A stretch of DNA of 64,000 bases from positions 88,719,736 to 88,783,735 of the forward strand of contig OW386289.2 of NCBI GenBank assembly GCA_936432065.2. The letters run 5' to 3'. Of the stretch, positions 33,320-45,700 are shown piece by piece. The position numbers were made by a program, and so were the translations under genes. The notes beneath the pieces are model-generated. The model was not told the DNA's origin, did not search any database, and worked only from the letters and a program-made list of their open reading frames with translations. The DNA comes from Rutpela maculata (lineage: Eukaryota > Arthropoda > Insecta > Coleoptera > Cerambycidae). How positions within the stretch are numbered: position 1 is the first letter of the stretch; every line of letters begins with the position of its first letter.

Positions 33320-34219
33320 TGCTTAAAGGAACTCCACCTGGTACTCTAGGTCTTGCTAATCCTGCTGGATGATGATGACCAGTAACTTATTTGTCGAAGT
33401 TATGAAGTACTTTTTTCGTCATTTTTGTAGCTCAAAAGAATATTTGACATTTTGATATTTGACAACCATGAGTCTCACTTGTCTGTGGACCAAAAAATCT
33501 GGTATAACAATTGTCACGTTACATCCCCATACATCGGCTAAACCTCAGTCACTGGATGTTGGAGTGTTCGCCCCATTTAAATCATTTTCTAACAGTGCTG
33601 CAGAATCCTGCTTATTGAGAAATCCTGGCATCCCGCTATTTATGAAATCGGAGAATTGGTTGGATATGCCTTTCCTAGAGCCATGACAAAGTTAAACATA
33701 GTTAATTCTTAACAAAGAAAACGGAATATATCCGTTTGTCAGAAACATATTCAGTGATGAAGACTTCCTTCCAGGCAATGTAACAGATCGTGATTGTACT
33801 AAACAAGTAATAAATGCGATTGTTGGTGCAGCCGATGTTTCTACACCATCAACATCCATTCAAGCTGAATTAACTTCTACTGAGATTTCAACATATATCC
33901 AAGCTGAATTAATTTACAATGAACCATCAGCTACATTTCTTATACCCACTGTTTCTGCATCCGCAGAAAACTCGGACAATTTATCATTTCCAATGTCCAA
34001 AAATACAAAACCAAGACAGATTTTGGGTGCACTTCTAGCAACAGGAGCATCTTTTGTGTCGCCGAAGCAGATTCGAACCGCAATAAGAGCAGGCCTCCGA
34101 AGAAATAAGAGAAAGCCTACACCACTTTGACGTAGCCTTGTTGCCACTGACACACTCGATAAGACTGAAATTGAAAACCAAAGAAAAGCTGCTAAAAGGA
34201 GAAAGGAAGCGAAAAATTA
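33320..34219 (+). pseudogene. pogo-like transposase, C-terminal half, broken
   Basis: Plus-strand pieces in several frames follow a pogo/Tigger-type (CENP-B-like) DDE transposase: GTPPGTLGLANPAG, then FDNHESHLS with the second catalytic Asp near 33461, SGITIVTLHPHTS, SLDVGVFAPFKS (a conserved post-D block), then PFVRNIFSDEDFLPGNVTDRD and a Lys/Arg-rich tail (SPKQIRTAIRAGLRRNKRK, LVATDTLDKTEIENQRK). Frameshifts occur near 33455, 33690 and 34130. The N-terminal DNA-binding domains and the first Asp are missing. No terminal repeats were found. Family is convincing; activity is lost. Confidence 0.8.
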
Positions 34220-34849
34220 AAAAAACAGTTCGAGCAGCTTTTGTATCCAGCTCAGAAGAAGAGGAAATGGAGTCTCAGAACACGTACGACGATGTTAATC
34301 GGTCAAACGAAAATGAGGACGAAATCCCATATTTGAAGATCTGTTGACTATGGGAAGACTGTAAGTTCCAGAAGAAGAATAATATGTCTTGGTAATATTT
34401 GACACAAAGAAGCAGAGAATATATCATGAGGGCAAAGTTCTTTAAACAAGAAATGAGTCTTTGGAATATTATATCACCTTTTTTCGACTAAAATCGATAT
34501 TTCGAGAACAACTATTTTGTTTGCCCGACATTTCAGATGTGTCTTTCGTAAAAGAAGAAGATATTAAGTATATTCTGCCAAATCCTGTCTTATCGAGAAG
34601 TACAACGAGGCAGCAATCAAACTACAAATATTTAATCTAAATATTCGTTAACCATTTGCATACTGTTATATCCTGATCTCTACCTCGATCAGGACAACTA
34701 ATACTAATACTTATAGGTAAAAACTATAACAACTTTTCCTTAAAAATTAAAATATTTATTTGTAGTTTATTAATACAGAAGTGTATGATTTAACTATAAT
34801 CAGGTGCGCAGCCAGGGGGCCACTGGAATTAAACCCAAATTCCGATCAT
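34220..34849. other. AT-rich, nothing recognised
   Basis: It starts with an acidic Ser/Glu-coding patch (34246-34330), possibly the last remnant of the pogo-like ORF; the rest is without features. Confidence 0.4.
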
Positions 34850-35039
34850 TGATGATAATAAAAGTTGACCGAGTCATTTAAAAATTTGCCTCGACAGATG
34901 TGTAGGGAATTTAATTACCTTTCATTTAAAAAAAAATATTTATCTACTCTTATTAGGTTATATCCCGATCCGATGGATATTAAGGTTTAAATTTCTAGAG
35001 AAATTTTTGAACAGTAAAATCCGGAATTTCCCCACAGTG
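34850..35039. mobile_element. Second Transib-like terminus (one end only)
   Basis: The sequence ends in GGAATTTCCCCACAGTG at 35039, followed by CGCCA. It shares with the 176-4185 element the terminal ~35 bp, the ATCCCGATCCGAT block, and the subterminal AAAAGTTGACCGAGTC... arm. The opposite end was not found within the window; CCACTGGAATTAAACCC at about 34820 is a poor match. It is a truncated copy of the same family. Confidence 0.75.
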
Positions 35040-35044
35040 CGCCA

Positions 35045-36663
35045 TCACAACCGAGTGGCACTGGGCGGCACAAACTCGTAACTGAATTAGTATGTTCTAA
35101 CTGATGCAAGCCTACGTGGAAGGAAATGCAAGGATAAATGTTGCCAGATTTAAGGAAAATAGGTTAACATTTCTCTTCGTATGTCGACAAAATCATAATC
35201 TTTTGATTTAAAACCTAGTAGCTTATGCATGATTAAGAGAATCGAAGGCTTTGATTTTTTCGAAATAGATATTATTCGTTAAATTAATCAATTGTATGGA
35301 AATTTATTTAGGACAAGTAAAAGATTTATCGGTCTTAGATCGATAAAACGCGTAGGGCTATTTATTAAATATAATATATTAATAAACAAATAACAGGCAA
35401 AACAAATTATGAAATTTGCGAAACTCATAAATTTGCACGCCAATGAATATGAATCTACTTTCAGGACTTTACTCTTCCTAGTATACTGCCTATTTTCTTT
35501 GTTCTAAGTGCACATTACACTACATTTACAATTCCTGTCGTTCTATTTGCATTACCCTTGAATGTCAGATAGCACTCTTACTAAGGAGGGCAGTATAGGT
35601 ACTTGGAGTAAATATGAATTGATGGTACACTTTTAAAATTATTACCATTATTAAAGCGAGCATATTTCCACACGATCGAATTGTATCTGTCCCGCTATCA
35701 CTAGTTCCATTTATTTAAGTTAAGCACATCCATTGTATTAAAGTTGTGTAATAATTCTGCTGAGTAATTTGATTTGTCACTCCTAGAACAATCTACAAAA
35801 CTGCGAGTTATATTAGACGCCCCCGAAAATACCGTTTACTCTCTGTAAAATTATGTAAATCGGCCTAACAGAAAAAGTATAGAATAAAGGAATGTTTCGG
35901 CATGAGGTCGAAGGCCAAATAGCAGGTGAAAGAGCGTACGTGCAAGCAGACGATGCCTATTTTATATTTAATTCTAAATTCTAAATAGGTGATCTTGAGA
36001 TAAAAGATTGCTATGTTTCTAAGAGCATTTATAGTGAAGTGTACTTAGATTTTAACTTGGAAACTCAAATATTTTTATATCATAAACTCATAAACCTGTA
36101 AAAAAAGTCTACCGAAATAGACTACGAGCTAAACTTTTGGTGAGGAGGGGAAGTGGCTAAAAAAGGGTTTTTTGCAAATACCATGCACGAATTTTATCGA
36201 AAAGTGTTAAAACATACAATAATAGTATGAGCGCCAAAGGAATTAAAATAGGGTCTCGTAAGCTCCTGAATGATACAAATTGGAAAGTTGTATACATCCA
36301 TTCTATAATGATTACCGTATATAAAAACGATTGTTGCCACTTTCGAAAACAGTACAGACGAGATTAATGAGGCAATGAAAAAGTGTGGGGTTGCGCGTGC
36401 GAGCGCACCTAATTATTCCTGCTGTTTCCACAGTCAAAAGAAATAATATGTTTTAATTTTGATTGGTAAATAAAAAATTGAATATACGAGATGTAAGAAG
36501 GTATAATTTTAATCGAACTAATTGTAAAACAAGAAACAATTAATTACTAACAGAAGATTAATGAGGTTTAAAAATTTTAACAAGTAATAAATGTCAAAAA
36601 CATAACAGATTCACAAACAAATTAATTATTGACCAATACAAAACAATGTTTACAATTTTTTTA
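35045..36663. other. Unrecognised AT-rich region
   Basis: No supported ORF or repeat. It may contain the decayed 3' flank of the mariner copy that ends at 36664, but no TIR was found. Confidence 0.4.
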
Positions 36664-37711
36664 TTATTCGACGTAGCTACCACCCACATCCACACACATT
36701 TCGATCCTTCGCCTGAAGTGCTTAAAACTGTTTCGAATATGATCTAACGGTATGGAGTTTACGGCATTTGTAATTCTCTGCTTCAATACTGCTAGATCGT
36801 TAGGAAGTGGTTCAGCGTAAACCAACTGCTTGAGGTGACCCCATAAAAAGAAATCCAATATTAATAGGTCTGGGGGTCTCGCCGGCCACTTGATCGGTCC
36901 ATTCCTGGCAATCCAATTTTCTTCAAAATTTAAATTCAACCACCGATTAACCATTTCTGTGGAGTGGCCAGGGCAACCATCATGTTGAAAATGAACTAAA
37001 GGTATATCTCTTAAAATATTTAAATGTTCTTCAGAAAATCTTTCAAGAAGCTGTAAATAAGTGTGCTGGTTTAACCTTCCCTCAATGAAATAAGGTCCAA
37101 TAACTCCAACGTGATAAGAAACGGCACACCACACATTCACTTTGTCTTCTACAATGAGTTCTAAAATTTGGATTTTCAGAAGCCCAAAACCTACAATTCT
37201 GAGATGAAACAACACCATTGGTTGTGAATGTGGATTCATCTGAGAAAATTATGAAATGATGAAAAAATCTCTCTTCCATGATTTTTTCTCAAATGGTCAA
37301 ACAAAAATCCAACCTACGGTCGTCATCTCCCTCTTCAAGCGTATGTTTATAATTTGCTTTATATGCTCTAATTTTCTTTGCCTTGTAAATTATTTGGAGT
37401 TCAGACTTGCTAATATTAATAAGAGCTGATCTCTCTCTTAGTAGCATCCTAGGATTTTCTATAACAGAGGCATGAGCTATAATAGCCACAACATTATCTT
37501 CATCATATGCTTTTATTTTTCTTTTCATGTTAAGAACACTACCAGGAGCCAGAAACTTTTTAATTATTCTCATAGCCTGAGTACGTGACAAAGCAGTGTT
37601 TGGAAATTTCAAATTAAATTGGCTTACCACTTCTCTTAGCGAGTTTTCACCGCCAATTCCGTAGCATTGCACAATATAAATTTTTTCACGCACTGTGAGT
37701 ACCATTTTCAC
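36664..37711 (-). pseudogene. Tc1/mariner transposase with DD41D spacing (rosa-like)
   Basis: Two main minus-strand frames cover nearly a full transposase. 37711-37289 gives an N-terminal region beginning MVLTVREKIYIVQCYG with helix-turn-helix-type segments (SLREVVSQFNLKF, LSRTQAMRIIKKF). A short second frame (37279-37150) gives FSDESTFTTNGVV, the first catalytic Asp. 37239-36664 gives VNVWCAVSYHVGVIGPYF, HFQHDGCPGH (second Asp) and PDLLILDFFLWG (third Asp), 41 residues apart. DD41D is the spacing reported for the rosa group of insect mariners. Frameshifts lie near 37285 and 37150. A TGTACAGTGTGTCCCAGG-like terminus (inverse at about 38203-38220) may be its upstream end. All three Asp are present but not in one frame. 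Confidence 0.85.
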
Positions 37712-38769
37712 TTAATTTTTTTATGCTTGGTTCGTAAATTTGAAACAAAAATTAAGGATAATATTGACTACGTTTGACAGATATGTCAATAATAAATGAT
37801 AAATGTGTATCCACTGCTTTTCTCATAGCCTACATTTAGCTTCTACATAACTTTAAATATTAATTCTCAAAAAATAATTTCTATGCAGTTTTAATTGAAT
37901 GGTTCAAAATCAAATACTAATTTATTGAAAAAATGGGAAGTTTCAAAAAAATAATTTTATATTCCTGAAATTTGGTACAGAGGTATAAAATTGCATTCTA
38001 AATAACTTTTCTTAGTGGAATTTTTTCATATTTTGAAAAATAAAGGTACTTTATTAGTGGTGATTTTTACAACTTTGCTTATAAAACACCCTGTAGAACA
38101 CCAAATCAAGTCATTTTTGGTATACTTTAGTTTTACAACAAGCAGGACTCAATCCCCAAATACCATTCCAAAATTCCAAAATTTTTGGTCCATTACATCT
38201 ATCCTGGGACACACTGTACATATGTTATTGTTCCTAAAAATAATTTATAACATAAAAATCTATTTTTTTTGTAAAAAGTGTAATTTTATCCGAAATTGTT
38301 ATAAAAAACAAAATTTCTGTAGAAAAATAAAGCTTATTCAATTATTTTTCAAATGGGGCCAACCGCGCTAATTTACCCTAATTACAGCGTCTTCCACAGC
38401 CACTTGAATCTGATAAAAATTATGGAAAAAAAACAAAATTTTATAATTATTCTCAAAAGAAAATTTAAGGCGTATAAATAATAAGTTAATGTAAGTTCTG
38501 GAATTATGCTGTTATAGCTAATCGATCATGGAGGAATTTTCTTTTTAACAGTCTTTGTTTTCTATTCCATTAATATATCATCTTCTCAGTAAATGTAGGA
38601 AGGTGACATAAGTTTAAAGAACTGACGGACAAAGACCATGGAAGAGAAAGATTTTGGTCAAAATGTTCAATAATTTTGTTACTACATATATGAGAAAAAC
38701 AATTTATAAAAACTTCAGACAGTTGTTTATTATTAGTGACAATATAATTACAAGACATACAAAATAAAA
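37712..38769. other. AT-rich upstream flank of the mariner copy
   Basis: Apart from the CCTGGGACACACTGTACA motif near 38203-38220, nothing is recognised. The motif suggests that the element extends to about 38220, leaving ~500 bp of untranslated or foreign sequence. Confidence 0.35.
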
Positions 38770-39004
38770 AAAGTGGTCTATTTCTGGAACTCCATTGAGT
38801 GACCTCTATGTATTTCGACGTGCTGAACACGAGTCAGGTATTCGTTTACATTTTTTTTGTAAATCGCGAAAATAACCTAAAAAACTCATAATGTAGGTTA
38901 ATTTCGCGATTTACTAAAAATTGGTGGGTGATAGAGCTAAACGGACACCTGATTCGTATTCAGAATATCGAAGTCCATAGGAGTCCCAGAAACAGCCCAC
39001 TTTT
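38770..39004. repeat. Palindromic element, copy 1
   Basis: AGTGGTCTATTTCTGGAACTC on the left is matched by GAGTCCCAGAAACAGCCCACT on the right. The centre carries two inverse TAAATCGCGAAAATAACCT-like blocks. A related copy lies at 42395-42600, on the other side of the Gypsy element. Further palindromic sequence (ATATTACACAGGCACATACAC) runs to about 39125. Confidence 0.7.
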
Positions 39005-39129
39005 CACTTTTTTTGTGTGTGTCTGTGTAATATATTTGCATTCGCGGTTTTCTAGAAAATGGCGGAGGATCCGGTGATATTCATATATTACACAGGCACA
39101 TACACAAAAAAGGTCTGTTTCTGGGACTC

Positions 39130-42100
39130 TGTAACCTAAGTAACGGATTTTATTTTAATCCTCGGGATCTAGTTTTATCATAGACTTAAGAATAAAAAGT
39201 CTATGAGTTTTATGTAAAACAATATAACAAATAATAAGGGAAATAGTTATTTACATAATACTCCCCCTCAAAGAAAAAAAAACAAACCAATCAATCAAAA
39301 TCAAAACGTACTCTTTTAGCCACCAACGGAGCTGGACAATCTGTAATGTCAGCTAATAAATAAGCTGGTTTAATTCTGTCAATACTGACAGTCATTTCTT
39401 TTTCCTGCTTAAGGATGGTGATACTTTTAGCTGTACGTGAAATCACTTCGTAAATAAAGGTGTGAAAACAGGTTTAATACGTGCCTTACGAAGAAATATA
39501 AATTTGCAAGTATTAACATCAGGACTTACGAATGATTTCTGAGAAAAATGATAAGAATTGAGATTTGTAAAATCTAATTTGTCAAAAGTGTCATGTAACT
39601 TATTAATAAAATAAGGAATTTCCGTACGAACGTGTGATTTAATAAAAAATTCTCCAGGGAGACGTAATGCTAGACCAAATACCAGTTCTGCGGATGAACA
39701 ATGTAAGTCAACTTTGGGCATAACTCTCAAACCTAACAAAATAATAGGGAGTTCCGAAACCCAATTAATTGAATTTGCTCTAGCTAATAAAGTAGTCTTT
39801 AATGAACGGTGGAAACGTTCCACTAATCCGTTGCTTTGAGGATGGTAAGCAGTCGTGCGAATACGATGAAGTCCTAAAAACTTAGAAAATTCGCGAAACA
39901 ATTTAGATTCAAATTGCATTCCATGGTCCATCATGATATGAACCGAAACGCCAAAGCGACAGATGTAATTTTGAAACAACACTTTGGCCACCGTCTCGGC
40001 AGTGCGATCTGAAATGGGGTAAGCTTCAGGCCAACACGTAAAACGCTCAACGATGGTGAGAATGTAAGGAGATAACGGGCCTACAAGATCCATAAGGATG
40101 TGTTCGGAACGACCTTTAGGTACATTAAAATTCCCTATCGGAGTCTTTGTATGTCGATTGACCTTAGAAGTTTGACAACTTAAGCAAGTTTTAGTCCATA
40201 ATGTGCAGTCAGAATTCATTCTGGGCCAAAAATATTTATCAGAAATTAATTTTTTTGTAGCCCGAATACCTGCGTGAACTAGGTTATGAAAAATATCAAA
40301 AACAACATGACGCAAAGTTTTCCGTACATAAGGACGACATTTAGAATTAGAAACGTCACACCAAATAAGATCTGTTGAAGCAATACTAATTTGTTTTAAA
40401 AAGAAATGTACCTTATTGTGCTTGTTTTCTTGCGACTGTAATAGATAGGTAAGTTCTGAATCCTTAGATTGTGCAGTTTTCAAACGCGTTAAATTAAATT
40501 CATTCGAATTAATAGCAGACATCAGATAATTTCGATTTATTAAAGAACAATCGTTCAAACGAGACATTGTATCTGCGACGACGTTATGAGCACCAGGAAT
40601 GTGTTTAATGTTATTCGTAAATTGTGCTATGTATTCCAAGTGACGAGTTTGTCTGGGGGTTCTCTCCGCTTTAGAAAACAATGCTGAAACCAAAGGTTTA
40701 TGATCGGTGAAAAGAGTAAAACCTCGACCTTCTAAAATATATCTGAAATGTCTAATTGACAAATAAGCGGCGAGAAGTTCCCTGTCAAAAGCTGAGTAAC
40801 GTTTTTGGGTGTCAGTTAGCTTTTTAGAAAAGAAAGCCAAAGGAGTGGAAACATTGTTAAAAGTCTGCTCTAAAACTGATCCTATGGACACATTTGAGCA
40901 GTCAACTGTTAACGAAAGAGTTACTCCATCGTTGTAATTAGGGTTGATCAAGGACAGTAGCATCTACTAAAGCTTGTTTAGCTTTAATAAAACTATTGTA
41001 ACAGTCCGTTGACCAAGTATTTATAATCTTTATTTTGTCATGTAACAATTTAGTAGTTAGTGCATGTAAAGGGCTGAATATTTCAGAAAGATTAGGTATA
41101 AATCTATGATAAAAATTAACCATGCCTAAAAACCTTTGAAGTTGTTTAACTGTTGTAGCTTGTGGAAATTCTTTGATAGTGTCAACACGCTCAATAGTGG
41201 GGGAAATACGCTTATGAGAGATGTGGTGACCTAAAACTGTCAATTGATCTGTGCCGAAAACACACTTAGAGGGTTTAATATTTATCCCATAACTTTCTAA
41301 ACGTTCGAAAACGATCTGTAAATGTTGTAAATGCTCGACATGATCTTTACTTGCGACTAATATGTCATCTAAATAAACGAAAACAAACTTCAAATGTGAT
41401 AGAACTTCGTTCATAAATCTCTGAAAGGTTTGAGCAGCATTTCTTAAACCAAAAGGCATACGTCTAAATTGGAACAAACCAAATGGAGTGGTAATCGCAG
41501 TCTTGAAAATATCTGTTTCGTTAACAGGTATCTGATGATAAGCTCTAAGTAAATCTTAGAAAAAACCGAGCAACCAAATAATTGAGCATTAAAATCTTGA
41601 ATATGTGGATATCGATCAGGTATGGTGATAACATTTAGTTGTCTGTAATCACCACAAGGTCTCCAATCGTCAGGATCTTTTTTTCAACCATATGTAATGG
41701 AGATGCAACAGACGAAGAAGAAGGTTCACAAATACCTAACTCAACCACATGATCAAACTCACTTTTTGCAATATTAAATTTAAGAGTGTCCAAACGTCTT
41801 GGGCGACTAAAAGGTAAATGTCCTTCAGTAACTATATAATGTTTCACGAAATGTTTCATAGGCAAAAAGTAATCGGGTGTGCTAATTAGATGAGGAAAAG
41901 AATGCAACAATATGGTATATTGATTTTCAACAGAAAACAATCTGGGGGAGATGAAAGAAAACTTTTTGACGTAACAGTTAATTGACAAACTTGTCATGTT
42001 AAGGGCTTTTTTGTTATATTGTTTTACATAAAACTAGATCCCGAGGATTAAAATAAAAAAATTTAGGTTACATAATTAATAATATAATAAGATTATTATA

Positions 42101-42362
42101 TTATTAATTATGTAACCTAAGTAACGGATTTGTTATATTGTTTTACATACATTTGTTATATTGTTTTACATAAAACTAGATCCCGAGGATTAAAATAAAA
42201 TCCGTTACTTGGGTTATATAATTAATAATATAATAATCTTATTATATTGTTAATAAGATTATTATATTATTAATTATATAACCTAAGTAACGGATTTTAT
42301 TTTAATCCTCGGGATCTAGTTTTATGTAAAACAATATAACAAATAATAAGGGAAATAGTTAA
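39130..42362 (-). mobile_element. Gypsy LTR retrotransposon, 5'-deleted, with short LTRs
   Basis: On the minus strand the pol region (41997-39443) is followed by a purine-rich tract TTTGAGGGGGAG (about 39259-39270) and then a 126-bp repeat starting TGTAAATAAC and ending GGTTACA (39255-39130), which is the 3' LTR. LTR-related pieces upstream at 42279-42362, and in mixed orientation at 42005-42060 and 42155-42215, suggest that the 5' end was rearranged. gag and protease are absent. A 27-bp hairpin (ATAGACTT...AAGTCTAT) interrupts the 3' LTR relative to the others. No envelope gene. Replication-defective fossil. Confidence 0.75.
39443..41997 (-). pseudogene. Gypsy pol (RT, RNase H, integrase), frameshifted
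   Basis: Three minus-strand frames join. 41997-41635: RT N terminus (FVKHYIVTEGHLPFSRPRRL, SPLHMVEKK). 41477-40938: FQFRRMPFGLRNAAQTFQRF and YLDD, then FLGMVNFYHRFIP. 40963-39443: RNase H (LTVDCSN, FFSKKLTDTQKRYSAFDREL, FTDHKPL), then integrase with His/Cys zinc binding (CLSCQTS), MDLVGPLSP and HPQSNGLVERFH. Between 41634 and 41478 the motif A region reads SKIYLE... where SKIDL is expected: a ~4-nt deletion removes the catalytic Asp and shifts the frame. A few residues are also missing after GPLSP in the integrase core. The wording resembles the CsRn1-like clade; clade assignment is tentative. Confidence 0.9.
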
Positions 42363-42394
42363 GTAACTACACTACAAACTCCATTAGGCAACCA

Positions 42395-42600
42395 TCAGGT
42401 GCCCGTTTAGCTCCACCACCCACCAATTTTTAGTACATCCCGGAAATAACCTAAATTATGAGTTGCTTTTAGGTTATTTTCGCGATTTACAAAAAAATGG
42501 TAGGTGATGGAGCTAAACGCATAACTGATTCGTGTTTAGCACGTCCAAATGCATAAGGGTCACCAAATGGAGTTCTAGAAACAGGCCACTTTTTTTTATT
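42395..42600. repeat. Palindromic element, copy 2
   Basis: It shares with 38770-39004 the CACCACCCACCAATTTTTAG / TTGGTGGGTGATAGAGCT blocks, the GAAATAACCTAA block and the CTAGAAACAGGCCACTTTT end. It is itself inverted around a TTATGAGTTGCTTTTAGG centre. Confidence 0.65.
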
Positions 42601-42709
42601 TTGTATGCCTGTGTTTTTATTCACGATCCAGATGTGAGAATAATTTTTTTGTTTGCCGAAGTTCTCATTTATAATTTTCCATAATTTTTTAATTTTGTTG
42701 GAGACCGAA

Positions 42710-45700
42710 TAGGCCAGGCAACATAGGCCAAAAAAGGTGGTGTAGATGAAATAATTGTGGGAAAGCTTGAAATCGTTTTAATCCCTTTAAACGCATATAA
42801 AAGGAGTTTTTTGAAGTTTGCACCAATTTTCGGGTTGTGCTGTATAAATTTTCTGACTTTTTTCAGTTTTTCACTAATAACTCCTAAAGGATGCACTTCT
42901 AAAAAATGTTACTCTTTTATAAAGTAAAGTACACAAAATTATACATCCAATGAGCATCACATATTAGAAATTAAGTCAAGTGGTATGGACGATATGCATG
43001 TTCAAAGAACAACCAAACTTGAGGAGTTGAAGTCTAGGCTATGGGTGCAGTATTTTAAAATGGTAACGATAGTCAAGAAATTTGTTCAAGCTGAAATATC
43101 TGGTGATTGGAACCTACATCTTCAAAGCATAAGAGAAATGCTATCCTACTTTCACACTAGTGAGCATTTTTATTATGCAAAATCATGTCATTTATATCTT
43201 CAGGATATGTTGGAACTACAATCCCGCCTGACTCCCAAGGAATATGAAATGTTTGTAAATAAAGGCTTTGGTCAGGGCTGTGCTCTGACATGACAATTGA
43301 GCAAAGCTTGATGAGAGCTATGAAAAGTACTGGAGGTTTAAGTCACGGCAGAGGAATAACGGACAGCTAAATAGGTTGCGACCATGCCTACAATTATGGA
43401 GGTATCCCAACAGGTAGAGAGCTTTTGTGGTGTTTCATTGTGCACCACTGAACAACATGTAGATGCACGGTTGTCCAGAATAACACTGACTGCAAGAAAT
43501 TTGTAGACTGTTTCCTTTGTACGTAATGTCACTGGCTACCGGAGTTGTAGGGGATGAAAACGTAAATTGTCAGATCAAATCGGAACTTCTAGTCTTAAAA
43601 GCATTATTGGAAGCAATTTTGGTGAAGTGAAGTTCTCCAAAAAGAAAAGAGTGTTACCAATGCGAGGCTTCACCAGCAGTGTAAAGTTGCGTGACAGTAG
43701 ACCTATACACTATTTTCAGAAGAATCTCATTTCATAAAAAATCAGAATACGAACTGAGAAATTACTTTACATATGAATTGGCTCCATACCCACCATCTTT
43801 ATTTGATGAATAAGGAATGATGAGGAAATCACGTAAATCTATTTTATATGATTTGTTTGATCCAGCGGCTACTCCGTCAAACATCGAAAGTGCTCTCTAT
43901 GTGATTGACGGTGTATTCCTACTTCATCGAGTGCCGTGGGAGTTGAGAGAAAGGTTCTCTTCAGTTCTCAACAAATACGTAGATTATGTCAAAAAATACT
44001 TTGGGGCGCGATCAATCATAGTATTTGATGGCTATCCAGACGACCCTACAAAGAAAAGCACAAAATCTGCAGAGCGCCTTAGAAAGAACAAGTTTATTGC
44101 AGCCAATGTTGAATTTGACGAAACAATGTTTTTGACAATTTCAAAAGTTAGATATCTCTCGAATGAAGAGAACAAAAAACGATTCATCTCAATGCTGATT
44201 GCTGATTGCAGATGAAAACATCGCTGTCGAACAAGCTGCAGAGGATGCCGACACAACCATTGTCAGAAGGGCTACAGAAAATTCTACACACTCCGAATGT
44301 GTGATTGTGGGTGGTAGGAAATATAGATATTTTAGTACTTATTACTGCGTTACCTCCTAATAGTGATTGGTTGTTTGTCATGAAGCCCGGAAAAGGAAAG
44401 TCAGAGACCGTTTTTCTGCTCCCCGACACACTTTAAAATGTCAAATAAAGTGAAGGAAAATATATTATTCCTTCACGCGTTCAGCGGATGCGATTCAACA
44501 TCGGCCGTTTTCAGACAGGGGAAGATGAAATTTGTAAAGCTACTCGACAAAGATGCGGAGGTACAAAGGACGGTCGAGATATTCAAAAACCTTGACGCGA
44601 CTACAGATGAAATTGATGCTGCTGGCGAAAAAGCAATTGCTGCTTTGTATGCCGGATCGCTTCTTCAATCTTCTTCTCTGAATGAAACACGCTTTAAACT
44701 ATTCACCAAATCCTTAAAACAGAATAATTTTAACTTGGCTACTCTTCCTCCAACTGAAGAAGCTGCTAGACTGCACTCAATGAGGGTTTTCCTACAAGTT
44801 AATTTGTGGAAGGGTCATTTGATGGACCCAGTTCACTGCGGTTGGAAGGTCACTAAGCATGGGCTACTCCCAGTGCCATCAACAGCCGAACAAGCCCCGC
44901 AGGAACTACTCAATAACACTGTGTGCAAAGGCTTAAAGGGGTGCCGAAATGCTTGTGGTTGCAGAAAGCAAGGAATGAAATGTTCTCCAATATGCTATAA
45001 TTGCAGTGGTGCGTTCTGTACCAATACACCAGATGAAATTGATGACGAACCAAACTTCAATGACGACGAAGTAATACTACCTGACGATGATGACGAATTA
45101 GAAAACCTGGATGATAAGGAGGACCATAAATTGGACCAATTGCTTCACGCAGCTTCTATTTCCAAACGCAGCAAACTTAATTGATGTTGTATTTGCATAA
45201 TTTTGTGTACTCAACTTTTTTGTCAATTACCCACACATCAAAATTTACCATCAAAGCATTTTGTACTTTCAGTCGATTTTTAACGTTTTAATTACATATT
45301 TATAATCACAATGTGCGCTTTTATTTTAAAATCCAGGAATTCACCACCAAGTATTGACCCCTATAAGTATTGACCAGTTAACTTTGGTACACGATATAAT
45401 ATTATAGGATATTCACATATTACATTATATATTTCATATATTACATTTTACGTTGCGAAAATATGTTAAAATGCACATTTTTTTCTTAAATGAAAACTAT
45501 CGTCGTTTTTTGACTTCGCATATCTTCCTAACGACTTTGCACATTTTAAAGTATATGGTACTCATTAGACGTAGAATTTATGTACTTTAATTTATAAAAG
45601 AATAAAATTTTCCGAAAAATGCATAATTTAGGAGTTATTGGTAAAAAACTGAAAAAAGTCCTAAAATACCGAGATTTTTGGGACGCCCGTCATACAGCAC

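Noticed and set aside
33914..34153. 79-codon minus-strand frame
   Set aside because: It lies opposite the pogo-like transposase tail, which has recognisable blocks on the plus strand.
34810..34840. CCACTGGAATTAAACCC as the left end of the second Transib copy
   Set aside because: Matches CACTGTGGGG poorly and no CGCCA duplication precedes it; the left end is more likely lost.
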